In this document: positions 5,931 to 13,664 of the stretch, piece by piece | How the letters are laid out: every line of letters begins with the position of its first letter | Numbering within the stretch: position 1 is the stretch's first letter | From: Omnitrophica WOR_2 bacterium GWF2_43_52 | GTDB lineage: Bacteria; Omnitrophota; Gorgyraeia; Gygaellales; UBA12090 | Length of the DNA stretch: 44,788 bases | Direction of reading: 5' to 3' | Assembly: GCA_001805445.1 (NCBI GenBank) | Contig: MHGF01000011.1 | Location: 1 to 44,788, forward strand | Program-made: the position numbers and the translations under genes | The notes under the pieces: generated by a model | Database searches by the model: none | Told to the model about the DNA's origin: nothing | The model's input: only the letters and a program-made list of their open reading frames with translations

Positions 5931-8900
5931 TTGTCTACTATGAATTCTGTCTTATCTATTAGACCTAGTTTACTTCTTATATACTTTAACTCAATATCAT
6001 GCGAAACATACCCTGGCTTTACGCCCTTCATTCTCATATATATTTTTGACGCCGCATCAATTTCTGTTTTTAGGGCTTGCTCTAGGGAAACACCTTCAGG
6101 AAAAGGTTTATCCAAAATGCGAGCGTTATATTTTTCTGCTAATTCCTTGAGGAAAGATTTGCCTGGTTGATTCCCGAGCCTAAAGCGCCCTAAAACGATA
6201 GGGCCTCCTTTTCCAACAAACTTTATTCCCCCACTAAAGCTAATTGTCAGATCTATTATCTGTTGCGTACTTAAGGGTTTTTGATTTGACAGTTTTTGCT
6301 TTAAATCATTCCAAACTTCGCTTAATGATTTATCCCAAAATGACTTTTCTTTACATAACCCCCACGGATCAATAAGATTTACTGGATTATTATTGACATA
6401 AGCATAAAGATTCGGCCCATCTACCATGCCTGACGGATCAGGCGTCAGCCAGCGGCCGATAAGAGGATTATAGTAGCGTTCTCCGAAATAAACAAGCCCA
6501 AATGAAGAACTTACTTGTTTTGTCTGGAATTGATATGAGTTTGTAGCAGTCCCGCTCTGGCTGATGATGTTGCCAAAAGCATCATAGGAGTAGGCTTGAT
6601 TTACCTGCCCTGCAGCATCCATTAAAGCCGTTACACTCCCTAAGCCGTCGTAAAGATACTGCGTGCTTGTATTACCCGCGTTATACGAGGCTATCATGCC
6701 TCCTATGCCACCTGGATAATTTAATCCATGCGTGTATGAAGTTATCTTTTGGTTAGCACTATCCCTTTCCAGGATAACTTCTTTGCCATCATAAAAGAAC
6801 TTGGTGGTAAGACCTCCCTCAGTCTGAGAGATTCGACTTCCTTCCCCATCATAAACATAGCTTGCATTTACAGTAGGGCCCAAGACAGAGGTCAGCCGGT
6901 TTTCAAAATCATAGGCGTAATTGGTTATAGCTTGGCTGTCATTTTGCTGGATAGAGTTACCGTTTGCATCATAGGTATAATTAACAGTCTTTACCAGCGT
7001 AAGCTTCCTGCCTGCTGCTTGATACACATTAAGGCTTATCAGTTGGTTATTACTATTGTAGTTATAGGTGAGGCTTGAATTCAAGGGATAGTCAGCAATT
7101 TTAAAACGTGTATCAGTGATGGCTATATTTTCGGTTAAGCGATTACCTAAGGGGTCATAGGTGTATACGATTGAATAGAGCGATTTCTTGCTTGGGTTAT
7201 TCCTATTTTCCTTTAATAGGCGGTTGAGTTTATCATAGGTATAGCCTGTATATTCTCCATTGGCAAAGGTCACCCTGGTGCGCATACCGGAAACGTTATA
7301 CGTATAACCATAAGAAGAAAAAGTGGTTGACCCATTCTTATTAACAAGCATGATAAGCCGGTTCAATTTGTCAAAAGTATAGAGTGCCTGCGTACCATTG
7401 GGATAATTTGCCTGAATGAGATTACCTATAGCATCATAAGTATATGTTGTAACCTTGCTTTGAGGATCGGTGAGAGTAGTTACGCGGCTCAAGGCATCGT
7501 AGACATAAGTGGTTATGCCTCCATCCTGATTCGTCATCTGAATACGGTTACCAACCACATCATAGTTATACGATATTGTATTATTAATGCCTGGGCCATT
7601 AACCTGAGTTAGGCGGTTAAGGGCATCGTAGGCATAGCTGGTTATACCGGTTGCGTCATTCATAGACGTTGTTCTACCCAGCGTATCATAGGCAAATACT
7701 ACGCTTGAACCATCGGGATAAGCAATGCTTAGAAGCCGGTTATTCGTGTCGTAAGTATAGGTTATGGTATTATTTCTGGCATCCGTTTTAGAAATAAGGT
7801 TACCATTGGAGTCATAACTGAAGAGGGTTTGATTGCCAAGCGGATCTACTGTTTTAATTTTCATCCCTAGGCTATCATAGAAATACTGTGTTTTATTTGA
7901 ATTGGGATCAGTAACAGAGATAAGGTTACCTTCAGTGTCATAGGCGTTGGTAAGTACGCCGCCTAAGTCGTCGGTTTTAGTGATAAGGCGATCAACCTCA
8001 TCATAGGTATACGTTGTTGTGCATCTTGATTGATCAGTAAAAGATACTAAGTTTCCGACGACATCATAACTGGAGGTAGTTTTTGAACCGTCTGCATAGG
8101 TTGTCTGAGTCAGGCGCCCCATGAGGTCGTAAGCAAAACTGGTAGAGTTGCCTAAAGCGTTAGTTTCTTGAATAACCTTGCCAAATGCATTATAGGTAAA
8201 GTTCTTTTGGTTATTTAAAGCATCTACAATCTTGACTGTGCTGCCGTAAACATCATAAGTAAAGGTAGTGGCATTATTGTTAGCATCTTTGGTTTGCGTT
8301 AATTGACCTAAACCATCATAGGTATGGCTGGTTATGTTTCCTAAAGCATCCGTAACTTGCAGGAGATTCCCTTTTGCATCATAGGTATATGTGGTTGTGC
8401 TGCCTAAGGAATCCGTAACCGAGGAAACTAAATCAAAGTTCGGCTCATAAGTAAAGGTAGTTGTATTGTTCTGCGGGTCTGTTTTGGTAAGAAGGTTGCC
8501 GCGAGAATCATACGTAAAATTTGCGGTATTTCCGTTTTTATCGGCACTGGAAGTTTTATTAAAATTAGCATCCCAAACAGTAAGCTCGACATTATTCTGA
8601 GCATCAGTCACTTTATGTACCAAACCGTAATAATTGTATTCATAGTTAGTGCTGTTGCCTAAAGAATCTGTAACTGTTGTGGTTTTATTGAGCCAGTTAA
8701 AATTAAGGGTTAACGCGTTGTTTCCTCCATCCTGCCAAGAGTGATACGCCCGATCTGAGGAATCATATTCGAAGTAAAGCGAATGGCCGTTAGCATCTGT
8801 CTTAGTGGTAAGGTTGTGATTTCCATCGTAAACATAAATAGTAGTTTTGCGTAAAGGGTCGGTGGCCTTAATGAGGTTACCTTGAGAGTCATAGACGTAT

Positions 8901-10333
8901 TTAAATACCCTGCCCGCTGGGTCAGTTACCTGCGTTATTTTACCTTGCGTATCAGAAGCAAATGATAATGTTCTTCCTGCTGAATCGCTCACCACTGAAA
9001 TCGCGCCATTAGCTAAGCGGGTTATAGTGAGGTAGTTACCATTTCTCTCTTCTATCTTTGTCAGTCTGCCAAGAGAGTCAAAATATAATTTTCTGCCGTG
9101 TTTTCGTAACAAAATAAAAGAACCATCAAGGTTTTTGGTTAATTGAGAATATTTTCCGGCTGAAGAGGTGTACGCGCCGTTTCCATTGCTGGTGTAGATT
9201 GTGTCTACCCCTTCTTCATCACTCTCGATAACTGACTGGTCAGGCTGCTCGGATAAGCTGATATCAAAATTAGAACGCCAACCGTAGCCAAAAGAACCAC
9301 TAAAAGTATCTTGCGAATTATACGTACGGGATAGCTCAAGAGCGATCTCCCTAAATGGTATAAGAATATCAATATCCGCCATAGATGCATTGCCAGTAGC
9401 AACATTAATGGGCTCGCCTACCTGAGTAGTTTTGGCTATAGGTACCTGCTTATTAGGAGCGCTCTTGTTACCAACAATAACGGCAATTTTACCAATACCT
9501 ATATTATTATAGGGGTCATAAGCCTGGGCTCTTAGGATATAGTCGCCATCAGGAAATTTTGTAGTATCCCAAAAATAGGCAAAAGCGGAGAAAGGGTTAT
9601 TACGAGTATCCAACAAATCAGACTGGCCAGTGATAGTATTATCAGCATACAGCTCCACCTTTGTTACCGCCAGATTGTCAGAATTAGAAACCATAAGGTA
9701 CGGAGTCCCTTTTAGAGCCGTTCCGTCACCGGGTGACATAAACGCTACTTTTGGCGCTAAATCATCTACCAAAGTAAAGTTCCCAGACGTCAAGAGTACG
9801 CCATTACGGCTAATCGTTATTTGCCATATTCCAGGATACGCGGTAGCAGAGGGATTATTCTTAATATAAGGGCCAGAGCCAAACCCACCACTCGCATAAG
9901 GATGATAAAATGTACTAGTATAAATTCCAGTTTGGTATTGCCAGTATTGTTCGTCTAAACGTGTATAAGTTCCGCTTCCCCAAAATGTCAATGCGCCTGT
10001 AGGCAGGTGTGTTACGGGATCGAGCACTGGCCTATATGTGTTCCATGTAAAGGTGTCTCCTACCGAAGCGTTGTAAAGATAAATACGGTAAAAAATAGCC
10101 GATGTTGATGAAACATAGGCGGTGGATCCCGGATAAAAAGAAGCATAGTTCCAATAAAAGTCTCCCTGAACAGAAAGTTGACCTGTGCTTCCTTGAGTTT
10201 GTATATGTTTCGGAGCCATTACAGCCATTCTTTTATTCGTAACATCGGCTAAAACGTCATTTACAAGAAATAAGGAGCAGAAAGCAAAGAAAAATGGCAC
10301 TAATAATAAAACTTTTCTAAGATTTTTTTTCAT
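5927..10333 (-). CDS. Rhs/YD-repeat polymorphic toxin, full length, Sec-exported
   Basis: 1468 residues. Signal peptide 1-29 (core VLLLVPFFFAFCSLFLV, cleavage near VLA-DV). Residues about 195-290 form an Ig-like domain (PKVAFMSPGDGTALKGTPYL). About 296-370 is a DUF6531-type opening (GEPINVATGNASMADIDILI). Then come some 40 YD repeats (YTYDAxGNL pattern) to about 1240, and the Rhs core closing RYYNPLIGRWLTPDPSGMVD...YVNNNPVNLIDPWGL. The core ends at 1326; the last 142 residues (5930-6355) are a variable tail of unrecognised family (GGIKFVGKGGPIVLGRF, HDIELKYIRSK). YD repeats fold into a shell around the tail. Strong Shine-Dalgarno GGGAGG, 7 nt spacing. Expression may be attenuated in the leader. 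A Sec signal argues against direct T6SS loading. Confidence 0.93.
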   Translation of the reverse strand: MKKNLRKVLLLVPFFFAFCSLFLVNDVLADVTNKRMAVMAPKHIQTQGSTGQLSVQGDFYWNYASFYPGSTAYVSSTSAIFYRIYLYNASVGDTFTWNTYRPVLDPVTHLPTGALTFWGSGTYTRLDEQYWQYQTGIYTSTFYHPYASGGFGSGPYIKNNPSATAYPGIWQITISRNGVLLTSGNFTLVDDLAPKVAFMSPGDGTALKGTPYLMVSNSDNLAVTKVELYADNTITGQSDLLDTRNNPFSAFAYFWDTTKFPDGDYILRAQAYDPYNNIGIGKIAVIVGNKSAPNKQVPIAKTTQVGEPINVATGNASMADIDILIPFREIALELSRTYNSQDTFSGSFGYGWRSNFDISLSEQPDQSVIESDEEGVDTIYTSNGNGAYTSSAGKYSQLTKNLDGSFILLRKHGRKLYFDSLGRLTKIEERNGNYLTITRLANGAISVVSDSAGRTLSFASDTQGKITQVTDPAGRVFKYVYDSQGNLIKATDPLRKTTIYVYDGNHNLTTKTDANGHSLYFEYDSSDRAYHSWQDGGNNALTLNFNWLNKTTTVTDSLGNSTNYEYNYYGLVHKVTDAQNNVELTVWDANFNKTSSADKNGNTANFTYDSRGNLLTKTDPQNNTTTFTYEPNFDLVSSVTDSLGSTTTYTYDAKGNLLQVTDALGNITSHTYDGLGQLTQTKDANNNATTFTYDVYGSTVKIVDALNNQKNFTYNAFGKVIQETNALGNSTSFAYDLMGRLTQTTYADGSKTTSSYDVVGNLVSFTDQSRCTTTYTYDEVDRLITKTDDLGGVLTNAYDTEGNLISVTDPNSNKTQYFYDSLGMKIKTVDPLGNQTLFSYDSNGNLISKTDARNNTITYTYDTNNRLLSIAYPDGSSVVFAYDTLGRTTSMNDATGITSYAYDALNRLTQVNGPGINNTISYNYDVVGNRIQMTNQDGGITTYVYDALSRVTTLTDPQSKVTTYTYDAIGNLIQANYPNGTQALYTFDKLNRLIMLVNKNGSTTFSSYGYTYNVSGMRTRVTFANGEYTGYTYDKLNRLLKENRNNPSKKSLYSIVYTYDPLGNRLTENIAITDTRFKIADYPLNSSLTYNYNSNNQLISLNVYQAAGRKLTLVKTVNYTYDANGNSIQQNDSQAITNYAYDFENRLTSVLGPTVNASYVYDGEGSRISQTEGGLTTKFFYDGKEVILERDSANQKITSYTHGLNYPGGIGGMIASYNAGNTSTQYLYDGLGSVTALMDAAGQVNQAYSYDAFGNIISQSGTATNSYQFQTKQVSSSFGLVYFGERYYNPLIGRWLTPDPSGMVDGPNLYAYVNNNPVNLIDPWGLCKEKSFWDKSLSEVWNDLKQKLSNQKPLSTQQIIDLTISFSGGIKFVGKGGPIVLGRFRLGNQPGKSFLKELAEKYNARILDKPFPEGVSLEQALKTEIDAASKIYMRMKGVKPGYVSHDIELKYIRSKLGLIDKTEFIVDK

Positions 10334-10350
10334 TTTTTCCTCCCTGATTT

Positions 10351-10385
10351 AAAGAAAAAATAAGCCGGATGCGCTAAGCACCGGC
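10351..10385 (-). terminator. Intrinsic terminator inside the rhs leader
   Basis: Minus-strand RNA folds GCCGGTGC / GCATCCGGC (10385-10364, one bulge) followed by TTATTTTTTCTTT (10363-10351). It lies after the rhs promoter and about 13 nt before the rhs Shine-Dalgarno. It could end transcription of the upstream LacI-type gene as well as attenuate rhs. Confidence 0.7.
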
Positions 10386-10430
10386 CAGCATATTCCTAAA
10401 GCTATTCATACTTTGAAAACTTATTTTCAT
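10374..10430 (-). CDS. Possible 18-codon leader peptide of rhs
   Basis: An ATG at 10430-10428, preceded by AGGATAGGAT as Shine-Dalgarno, opens a frame MKISFQSMNSFRNMLAGA that stops (TAG, 10376-10374) in the loop of the terminator hairpin. This is the layout of translation-dependent attenuators, though no run of one amino acid stands out (three Met, three Ser). Could be chance; the well-placed Shine-Dalgarno and stop position argue for it. Confidence 0.4.
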   Translation of the reverse strand: MKISFQSMNSFRNMLAGA

Positions 10431-10454
10431 ATCCTATCCTTAAACATCACGTAA

Positions 10455-10483
10455 AGCATAACACCTAAGTAAAACTTTGACAA
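10455..10483 (-). promoter_or_regulatory. Sigma70-type promoter of rhs
   Basis: On the minus strand TTGTCA (10483-10478), 17-bp spacer, TATGCT (10460-10455). Predicted start near 10448, giving a 115-nt leader that contains the small frame and the terminator. It begins immediately after the stop of the LacI-type gene, so rhs can be transcribed alone. Confidence 0.65.
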
Positions 10484-10486
10484 GGG

Positions 10487-10708
10487 CTATACCCCGACTT
10501 TTTTGGAAGCGCTTCCGGTTTTTCTGGTAATTTTCGCGTTATTACGTCGGCCAAGATACTGCGCGTAAGGATCTGGCTGGTATTCGTACCTCTGGATTAT
10601 TTTTAATATTTTCTCCTTACGCTCCCTGCTTACCTTCTCATTGTTTATCACGCGCGAGACAGTAGTCATCGAAACACGGGATAAACGCGCAATGTCCTTA
10701 ATGGTCAT
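10487..10708 (-). CDS. Stand-alone LacI-family DNA-binding domain protein
   Basis: 73 residues. MTIKDIARLSRVSMTTVSRVINNEKVSRE is a complete LacI helix-turn-helix (about 2-25) with hinge-like YEYQPDPYAQYLGRR; the usual 270-residue sugar-binding domain is absent and the protein ends in a basic tail (NNAKITRKTGSASKKVGV). It cannot sense a sugar itself. It might act as a constitutive repressor or with a partner, or be a truncated LacI gene. It sits upstream of rhs on the same strand and 19 nt downstream of a perfect 28-bp palindrome, a possible operator. The Shine-Dalgarno is weak. Confidence 0.8.
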   Translation of the reverse strand: MTIKDIARLSRVSMTTVSRVINNEKVSRERKEKILKIIQRYEYQPDPYAQYLGRRNNAKITRKTGSASKKVGV

Positions 10709-10726
10709 AACTTTACTTAGATTTAT

Positions 10727-10840
10727 GCTGAGTGAGCCATATGGCTCACTCAGCTCCCCATGTAAACCCTAAGCTTAGGGTTACTCCCTGCCTGCCCTCG
10801 GCTTTGCCAAGAGGCGAGCCTACAGACAGGCGTGGCTAGT
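10727..10840. repeat. Cluster of three palindromes in the gap before the LacI-type gene
   Basis: 10727-10754 is a perfect palindrome with arms GCTGAGTGAGCCAT. 10765-10782 is a second perfect one (AACCCTAAGCTTAGGGTT). 10787-10835 is an imperfect hairpin with CCTGCCTGCC and CAGACAGGC arms, of the CCTGCC..GGCAGG type also found inside addA (29895-29914). The first has GTGAGC/GCTCAC half-sites like those of the lac operator, spaced by six bases. They may be operators, or terminators for the response regulator gene ending at 10861; no T-run follows. Confidence 0.6.
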
Positions 10841-10860
10841 GGGGCAGTTTACCGCGGATT

Positions 10861-11238
10861 TTAGGTCTTGCTTAATGCTTTCTTCACAATCTGCTCTAAT
10901 TCCATAAGACCAATAGGCTTGTGTACACATTCGCAGATATCCAACTCCTTTATCGTAGCTTCAGAGAAATCAAAATTATAATAACCGCTGACCAGGATAA
11001 CCTTAAGTGCGCGGTTAGCTTTCCTCACCTCCTGAAGCAGCTCAATACCGTTCATTCCCGGAAGGCCTATATCTAAAAGCATTATTTCAGGATTCTCTTT
11101 CTTAATCAAAGGTAATGCTTCTTCAGCGCAGGTAGCAGTAAATACAGTGTATCCTCTCTTCTCAAAATACGATTTTAGATGCGCATTAGCCAGTGCTTCA
11201 TCATCTACTGCCAGAAGCTTTATTCCTTTATTTCCCAT
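10861..11238 (-). CDS. Single-domain response regulator
   Basis: 125 residues from MGNKGIKLLAVDDEALANAH; a longer frame back to 11370 has no ribosome site, whereas AGAGGAGAGGAAACT stands before this ATG. A receiver domain only: acidic pair DDE (about 11-13), phospho-acceptor D in MLLDIGLPGMNG, switch Ser in VILVSGYY, conserved Lys in CVHKPIG. No output domain. It has its own promoter, divergent from the XRE-cupin gene, and is separate from the larger phosphorelay operon to the right, which it may serve as an additional acceptor. Confidence 0.9.
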   Translation of the reverse strand: MGNKGIKLLAVDDEALANAHLKSYFEKRGYTVFTATCAEEALPLIKKENPEIMLLDIGLPGMNGIELLQEVRKANRALKVILVSGYYNFDFSEATIKELDICECVHKPIGLMELEQIVKKALSKT

Positions 11239-11281
11239 AGTTTCCTCTCCTCTTAAATATCGTTTCGTAACTCGTGGCTTA

Positions 11282-11310
11282 AGTATAACACATCTTTCTA
11301 CGTTTGTCAA
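11282..11310 (-). promoter_or_regulatory. Promoter of the response regulator
   Basis: Minus strand: TTGACA (11310-11305), 17-bp spacer, TATACT (11287-11282); start near 11275, leader about 37 nt with the Shine-Dalgarno. The region 11311-11474 is very AT-rich and carries nothing else recognisable. Confidence 0.7.
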
Positions 11311-11474
11311 TAGTATAGTAAATAAACGTAGTGAGAAATATTGTAAAATTGTAATAAACATATAATACATTGCAAATAAATGTGTTACGATATTAATGTT
11401 GGCTTAATATAATATCAACTTTTATGTATTTATACAAATTTTTTATAAAACATATATTTTCGTAGAGATTATTC

Positions 11475-11503
11475 TTGACAAGATACGCAGTTTTGCGTAT
11501 AAT
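11475..11503 (+). promoter_or_regulatory. Consensus promoter with an inverted repeat in its spacer
   Basis: TTGACA (11475-11480), exactly 17 bp, TATAAT (11498-11503): a full sigma70 consensus. The spacer and -10 contain ATACGCA (11483-11489) and TGCGTAT (11494-11500), a perfect inverted repeat with a 4-bp gap. Predicted transcript start lies about 12-15 nt before the ATG at 11524. A protein bound here would block the polymerase, so such a strong promoter is probably repressed, most simply by the XRE protein it drives. Confidence 0.8.
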
Positions 11504-11523
11504 TGTAGCAGGTGGGAAATATA

Positions 11524-12099
11524 ATGAAATTACATGAAAAAATCAGGAAAATAAGGGAAGAAAGGAATATCTCCCGGGAAGAGCTTTATGAACGGCTTAA
11601 GGGGATATTCGGGGATAATGCCATAACTCCTAACAGCATCTGGCGCATTGAAGCGGGGATACACGCGGCAAGGGCGTCCTCGCTCCATCAGATCTGCGTG
11701 GGGCTGGGGATAAGCCTCAAGGACATCCTGGAAGAAACCGCGCCGGAATCAAAGCTGGTGGATATTGTCAAAAAGAATAAAAGGATAGACTCCTATGTCT
11801 ACAATCAGAAAGCCCAGGCAGAGATACTCACTTCCAGCCAAAGGAGCTTTTTAGCCCAAGAATTGACCTTGGAGCCGGCAGGGGCAACCAGGCCTGAAGA
11901 AGACCCGGTTGAGGTGGGAAAGTTTGAGAAATTCATCTATTGCCTTAGCGGCAAGATTACCTGTATTATAGGAACAGAGCGCCACATCCTCAACAAAGGC
12001 GATTGCCTTTCCTTTCAAAGCACCATTCCGCATTATTTTGAGAACAACTCCGCGCGCAAGGCAAACTGCCTCATTATCCAGAATCCGCGCTATATTTGA
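11524..12099 (+). CDS. XRE-cupin transcriptional regulator
   Basis: 191 residues from MKLHEKIRKIREERNISREE (a GTG 12 nt upstream is the alternative). The helix-turn-helix spans about 4-65 (LYERL...ITPNSIWRIEAG...LGISLKDIL). The C-terminal half (about 105-188) is a cupin: FIYCLSGKITCIIGTERHIL and GDCLSFQSTIPHYFEN with the HY usual in cupin_2. XRE-cupin proteins sense small molecules and often control nearby metabolism. It is the only plus-strand gene in this part and converges with the response-regulator operon, ending 5 bp from it. Probably autoregulated through the inverted repeat in its promoter. Confidence 0.9.
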   Translation: MKLHEKIRKIREERNISREELYERLKGIFGDNAITPNSIWRIEAGIHAARASSLHQICVGLGISLKDILEETAPESKLVDIVKKNKRIDSYVYNQKAQAEILTSSQRSFLAQELTLEPAGATRPEEDPVEVGKFEKFIYCLSGKITCIIGTERHILNKGDCLSFQSTIPHYFENNSARKANCLIIQNPRYI

Positions 12100-12104
12100 T
12101 TCAC

Positions 12105-12506
12105 TCATTTCTGTTCTGCTTTAGGAAAGTATTTGTTAATTTTTTCTAAGAGGGCGCGCACTTTAGAGAAAATCACTTCCATATTTGAAGGCTTGATTAT
12201 ATAATCAACCGCCCCCTCGTTGATTGCCGCCTGCGCTACCTGCTGGCTGTTCCAGCCGCTTACTACCAGTACCCCAACCTGAGGGTTTACCTCTTTAAGC
12301 TTCCTTAATACATCTATTCCGGAAATCCCGGGCATTTTCACATCCAGGATTGCCACGTCAAAGTTTTCTTTGCCGATAAGCTCAAGCGCCTGCCTTCCGT
12401 CCTGGGCATTATAGACACTGCACTCAATATGGCGGCAAAGATGCCGCTCGATAATATCCCTGGCGTCAGGCTCATCATCAACCAGTAAGATTTTCGGCTT
12501 GTCCAT
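12105..12506 (-). CDS. Receiver-only response regulator, last gene of the phosphorelay operon
   Basis: 133 residues: MDKPKILLVDDEPDARDI, phospho-acceptor D in VAILDVKMPGISG, switch residue in VLVVSGWNS, Lys in DYIIKPSN. There is no output domain; a short basic helix closes it. It overlaps the preceding regulator's stop by one base (TAATG). It may be the final phosphate acceptor or a phosphate sink. Confidence 0.92.
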   Translation of the reverse strand: MDKPKILLVDDEPDARDIIERHLCRHIECSVYNAQDGRQALELIGKENFDVAILDVKMPGISGIDVLRKLKEVNPQVGVLVVSGWNSQQVAQAAINEGAVDYIIKPSNMEVIFSKVRALLEKINKYFPKAEQK

Positions 12507-12898
12507 TATCGGGCTACTCCTTCCCTCGGGGCATTTGTCAACTCAATGATCTTCTGGATCACCACCTCTTCAAGGTAGCGCTTGCTAAAAGGCTTTCTGA
12601 TAAATTCATCCGCACCCAGTGCCTTTGCCTTTTCTCTGCTTTCTTTATCATCGGTTACGCTTACAATAATGACTTTGATATCAGAATCAAATTCCTTAAT
12701 CTGCCTCAATACCTCAAGGCCATTTATATCCGGTATAATGATATCCAGAAAGACTATCTTCGGCCTTTCTTTTTTCACCGCGGCAAGCGCCTCTTTTCCC
12801 GTTAAAGCAACCAGCACCGAATAGCCCCGGCTGGCAAAGAAATCCCTGATAAATTCGCAGACATCCAACTCATCATCAACCGTTAAGAGCTTTATCAT
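12506..12898 (-). CDS. Receiver-only response regulator
   Basis: 130 residues: MIKLLTVDDELDVCEFIRDF, D in IVFLDIIIPDINGLE, switch Ser in VIIVSVTDD, Lys in EFIRKPFS. Receiver domain alone. Starts 12 nt after the 114-residue HxLGN protein and is coupled to the next regulator. Sequence differs enough from the other receivers in the operon to be a separate paralogue rather than a recent copy. Confidence 0.92.
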   Translation of the reverse strand: MIKLLTVDDELDVCEFIRDFFASRGYSVLVALTGKEALAAVKKERPKIVFLDIIIPDINGLEVLRQIKEFDSDIKVIIVSVTDDKESREKAKALGADEFIRKPFSKRYLEEVVIQKIIELTNAPREGVAR

Positions 12899-12910
12899 CG
12901 TAATCCCCTT

Positions 12911-13255
12911 TTAAAACCCTGTCTTATGCTTGGTAGCCTCGCGCAGGCGTTTCATGAAATCCCTCGCCTGATCCGCGTTCTTCGAAGTCCTTTCAAGAAT
13001 ATCCTGAATTGCGCGCATCTTGCCGGGATTTCCGGTAATTTTATAAAGGAAAATCATCAGCCATGAGCCAGCGCTTAATATCCACCTAGGCGTATCCAAA
13101 AGGTCATTTACAATAAGCGTAATACTGTAAATACGATTTCCCAAGACGTGCCCCATCAAGTCCCAGATCACAGGGTCTACCGTGATTTTATTGTCTTTTA
13201 TCTTCTGAAAGAGCTCTTCGGTATAGGCATCAGGCTTAGAAAGAGTTTCGCTCAT
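12911..13255 (-). CDS. Small HxLGN protein, possible stand-alone phosphotransfer module (second)
   Basis: 114 residues, no known family recognised. WDLMGHVLGNRIYSITLIVN (H36) repeats the pattern of the kinase's phospho-acceptor helix (TGHQLGNVLNNIMNAG) and of the 109-residue protein (DVFHNLGNKHYVAL). The rest is helical, with a hydrophobic stretch around 57-72 (RWILSAGSWLMIFLYKI) that could lie at the membrane, and a basic end. No ATPase domain. It overlaps the upstream receiver gene by 4 nt and precedes another by 12 nt. The phosphotransfer role is inferred from the shared motif and context. Confidence 0.6.
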   Translation of the reverse strand: MSETLSKPDAYTEELFQKIKDNKITVDPVIWDLMGHVLGNRIYSITLIVNDLLDTPRWILSAGSWLMIFLYKITGNPGKMRAIQDILERTSKNADQARDFMKRLREATKHKTGF

Positions 13256-13644
13256 CGGGCTGCCTCCTTCGCGGCCTCATTCACCAACTGCAGAAGCTCC
13301 GTGAAGTCGAGAGGTTTTAACACATACCTGTTCGCGCCTAATCTCTTTGCTTCGTCTATCCTCTTTTCATCATCTACTCTTGAAAGCATAATGCAATAGC
13401 TTGTTTTATCTATTTTACGGATCTCCTCCAATATCCCTATTCCATCAAGCCTTGATTGAGGCATATGCACATCCAGAAGGCATATCCGCGGCCGTTCTTT
13501 CTGAAAGATAGATAACGCTGAGTCCGATTCCGCGGCGGTAAAAACCAGAAAACCTCTCTTCTCAAAAATCTCTTTTGTTTCAATAAGGATATCCTTTTCA
13601 TCATCAACTAACAGGATTTTTATCTTCTTGCTTTCATCAGCCAT
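13252..13644 (-). CDS. Receiver-only response regulator
   Basis: 130 residues: KIKILLVDDEKDILIETKEI, phospho-acceptor in ICLLDVHMPQSRLDGIG. The loop after the Asp is longer than usual (MPQSRLDG in place of MPGMDG), a small peculiarity near the active site. Conserved Lys in RYVLKPLD. A good Shine-Dalgarno (AGGAGGG) precedes the ATG. It lies between the two HxLGN proteins, which suggests pairing with one of them. Confidence 0.92.
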   Translation of the reverse strand: MADESKKIKILLVDDEKDILIETKEIFEKRGFLVFTAAESDSALSIFQKERPRICLLDVHMPQSRLDGIGILEEIRKIDKTSYCIMLSRVDDEKRIDEAKRLGANRYVLKPLDFTELLQLVNEAAKEAAR

Positions 13645-13664
13645 GGATTGCCCTCCTTTTCGTG

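Noticed and set aside
6500..9100. Tandem-repeat or CRISPR-like periodicity
   Set aside because: The periodicity is that of YD-repeat codons in rhs; units vary in sequence and spacing, with no constant direct repeat.
10364..10385. Similarity of GCCGGATGCG to the E. coli REP consensus
   Set aside because: Only ten bases match and the unit acts as a plain hairpin with T-run; no other copies seen here.
11239..11370. Longer start of the response regulator at 11370
   Set aside because: The added part is AT-rich, covers the promoter, and a good Shine-Dalgarno precedes the internal ATG at 11238.
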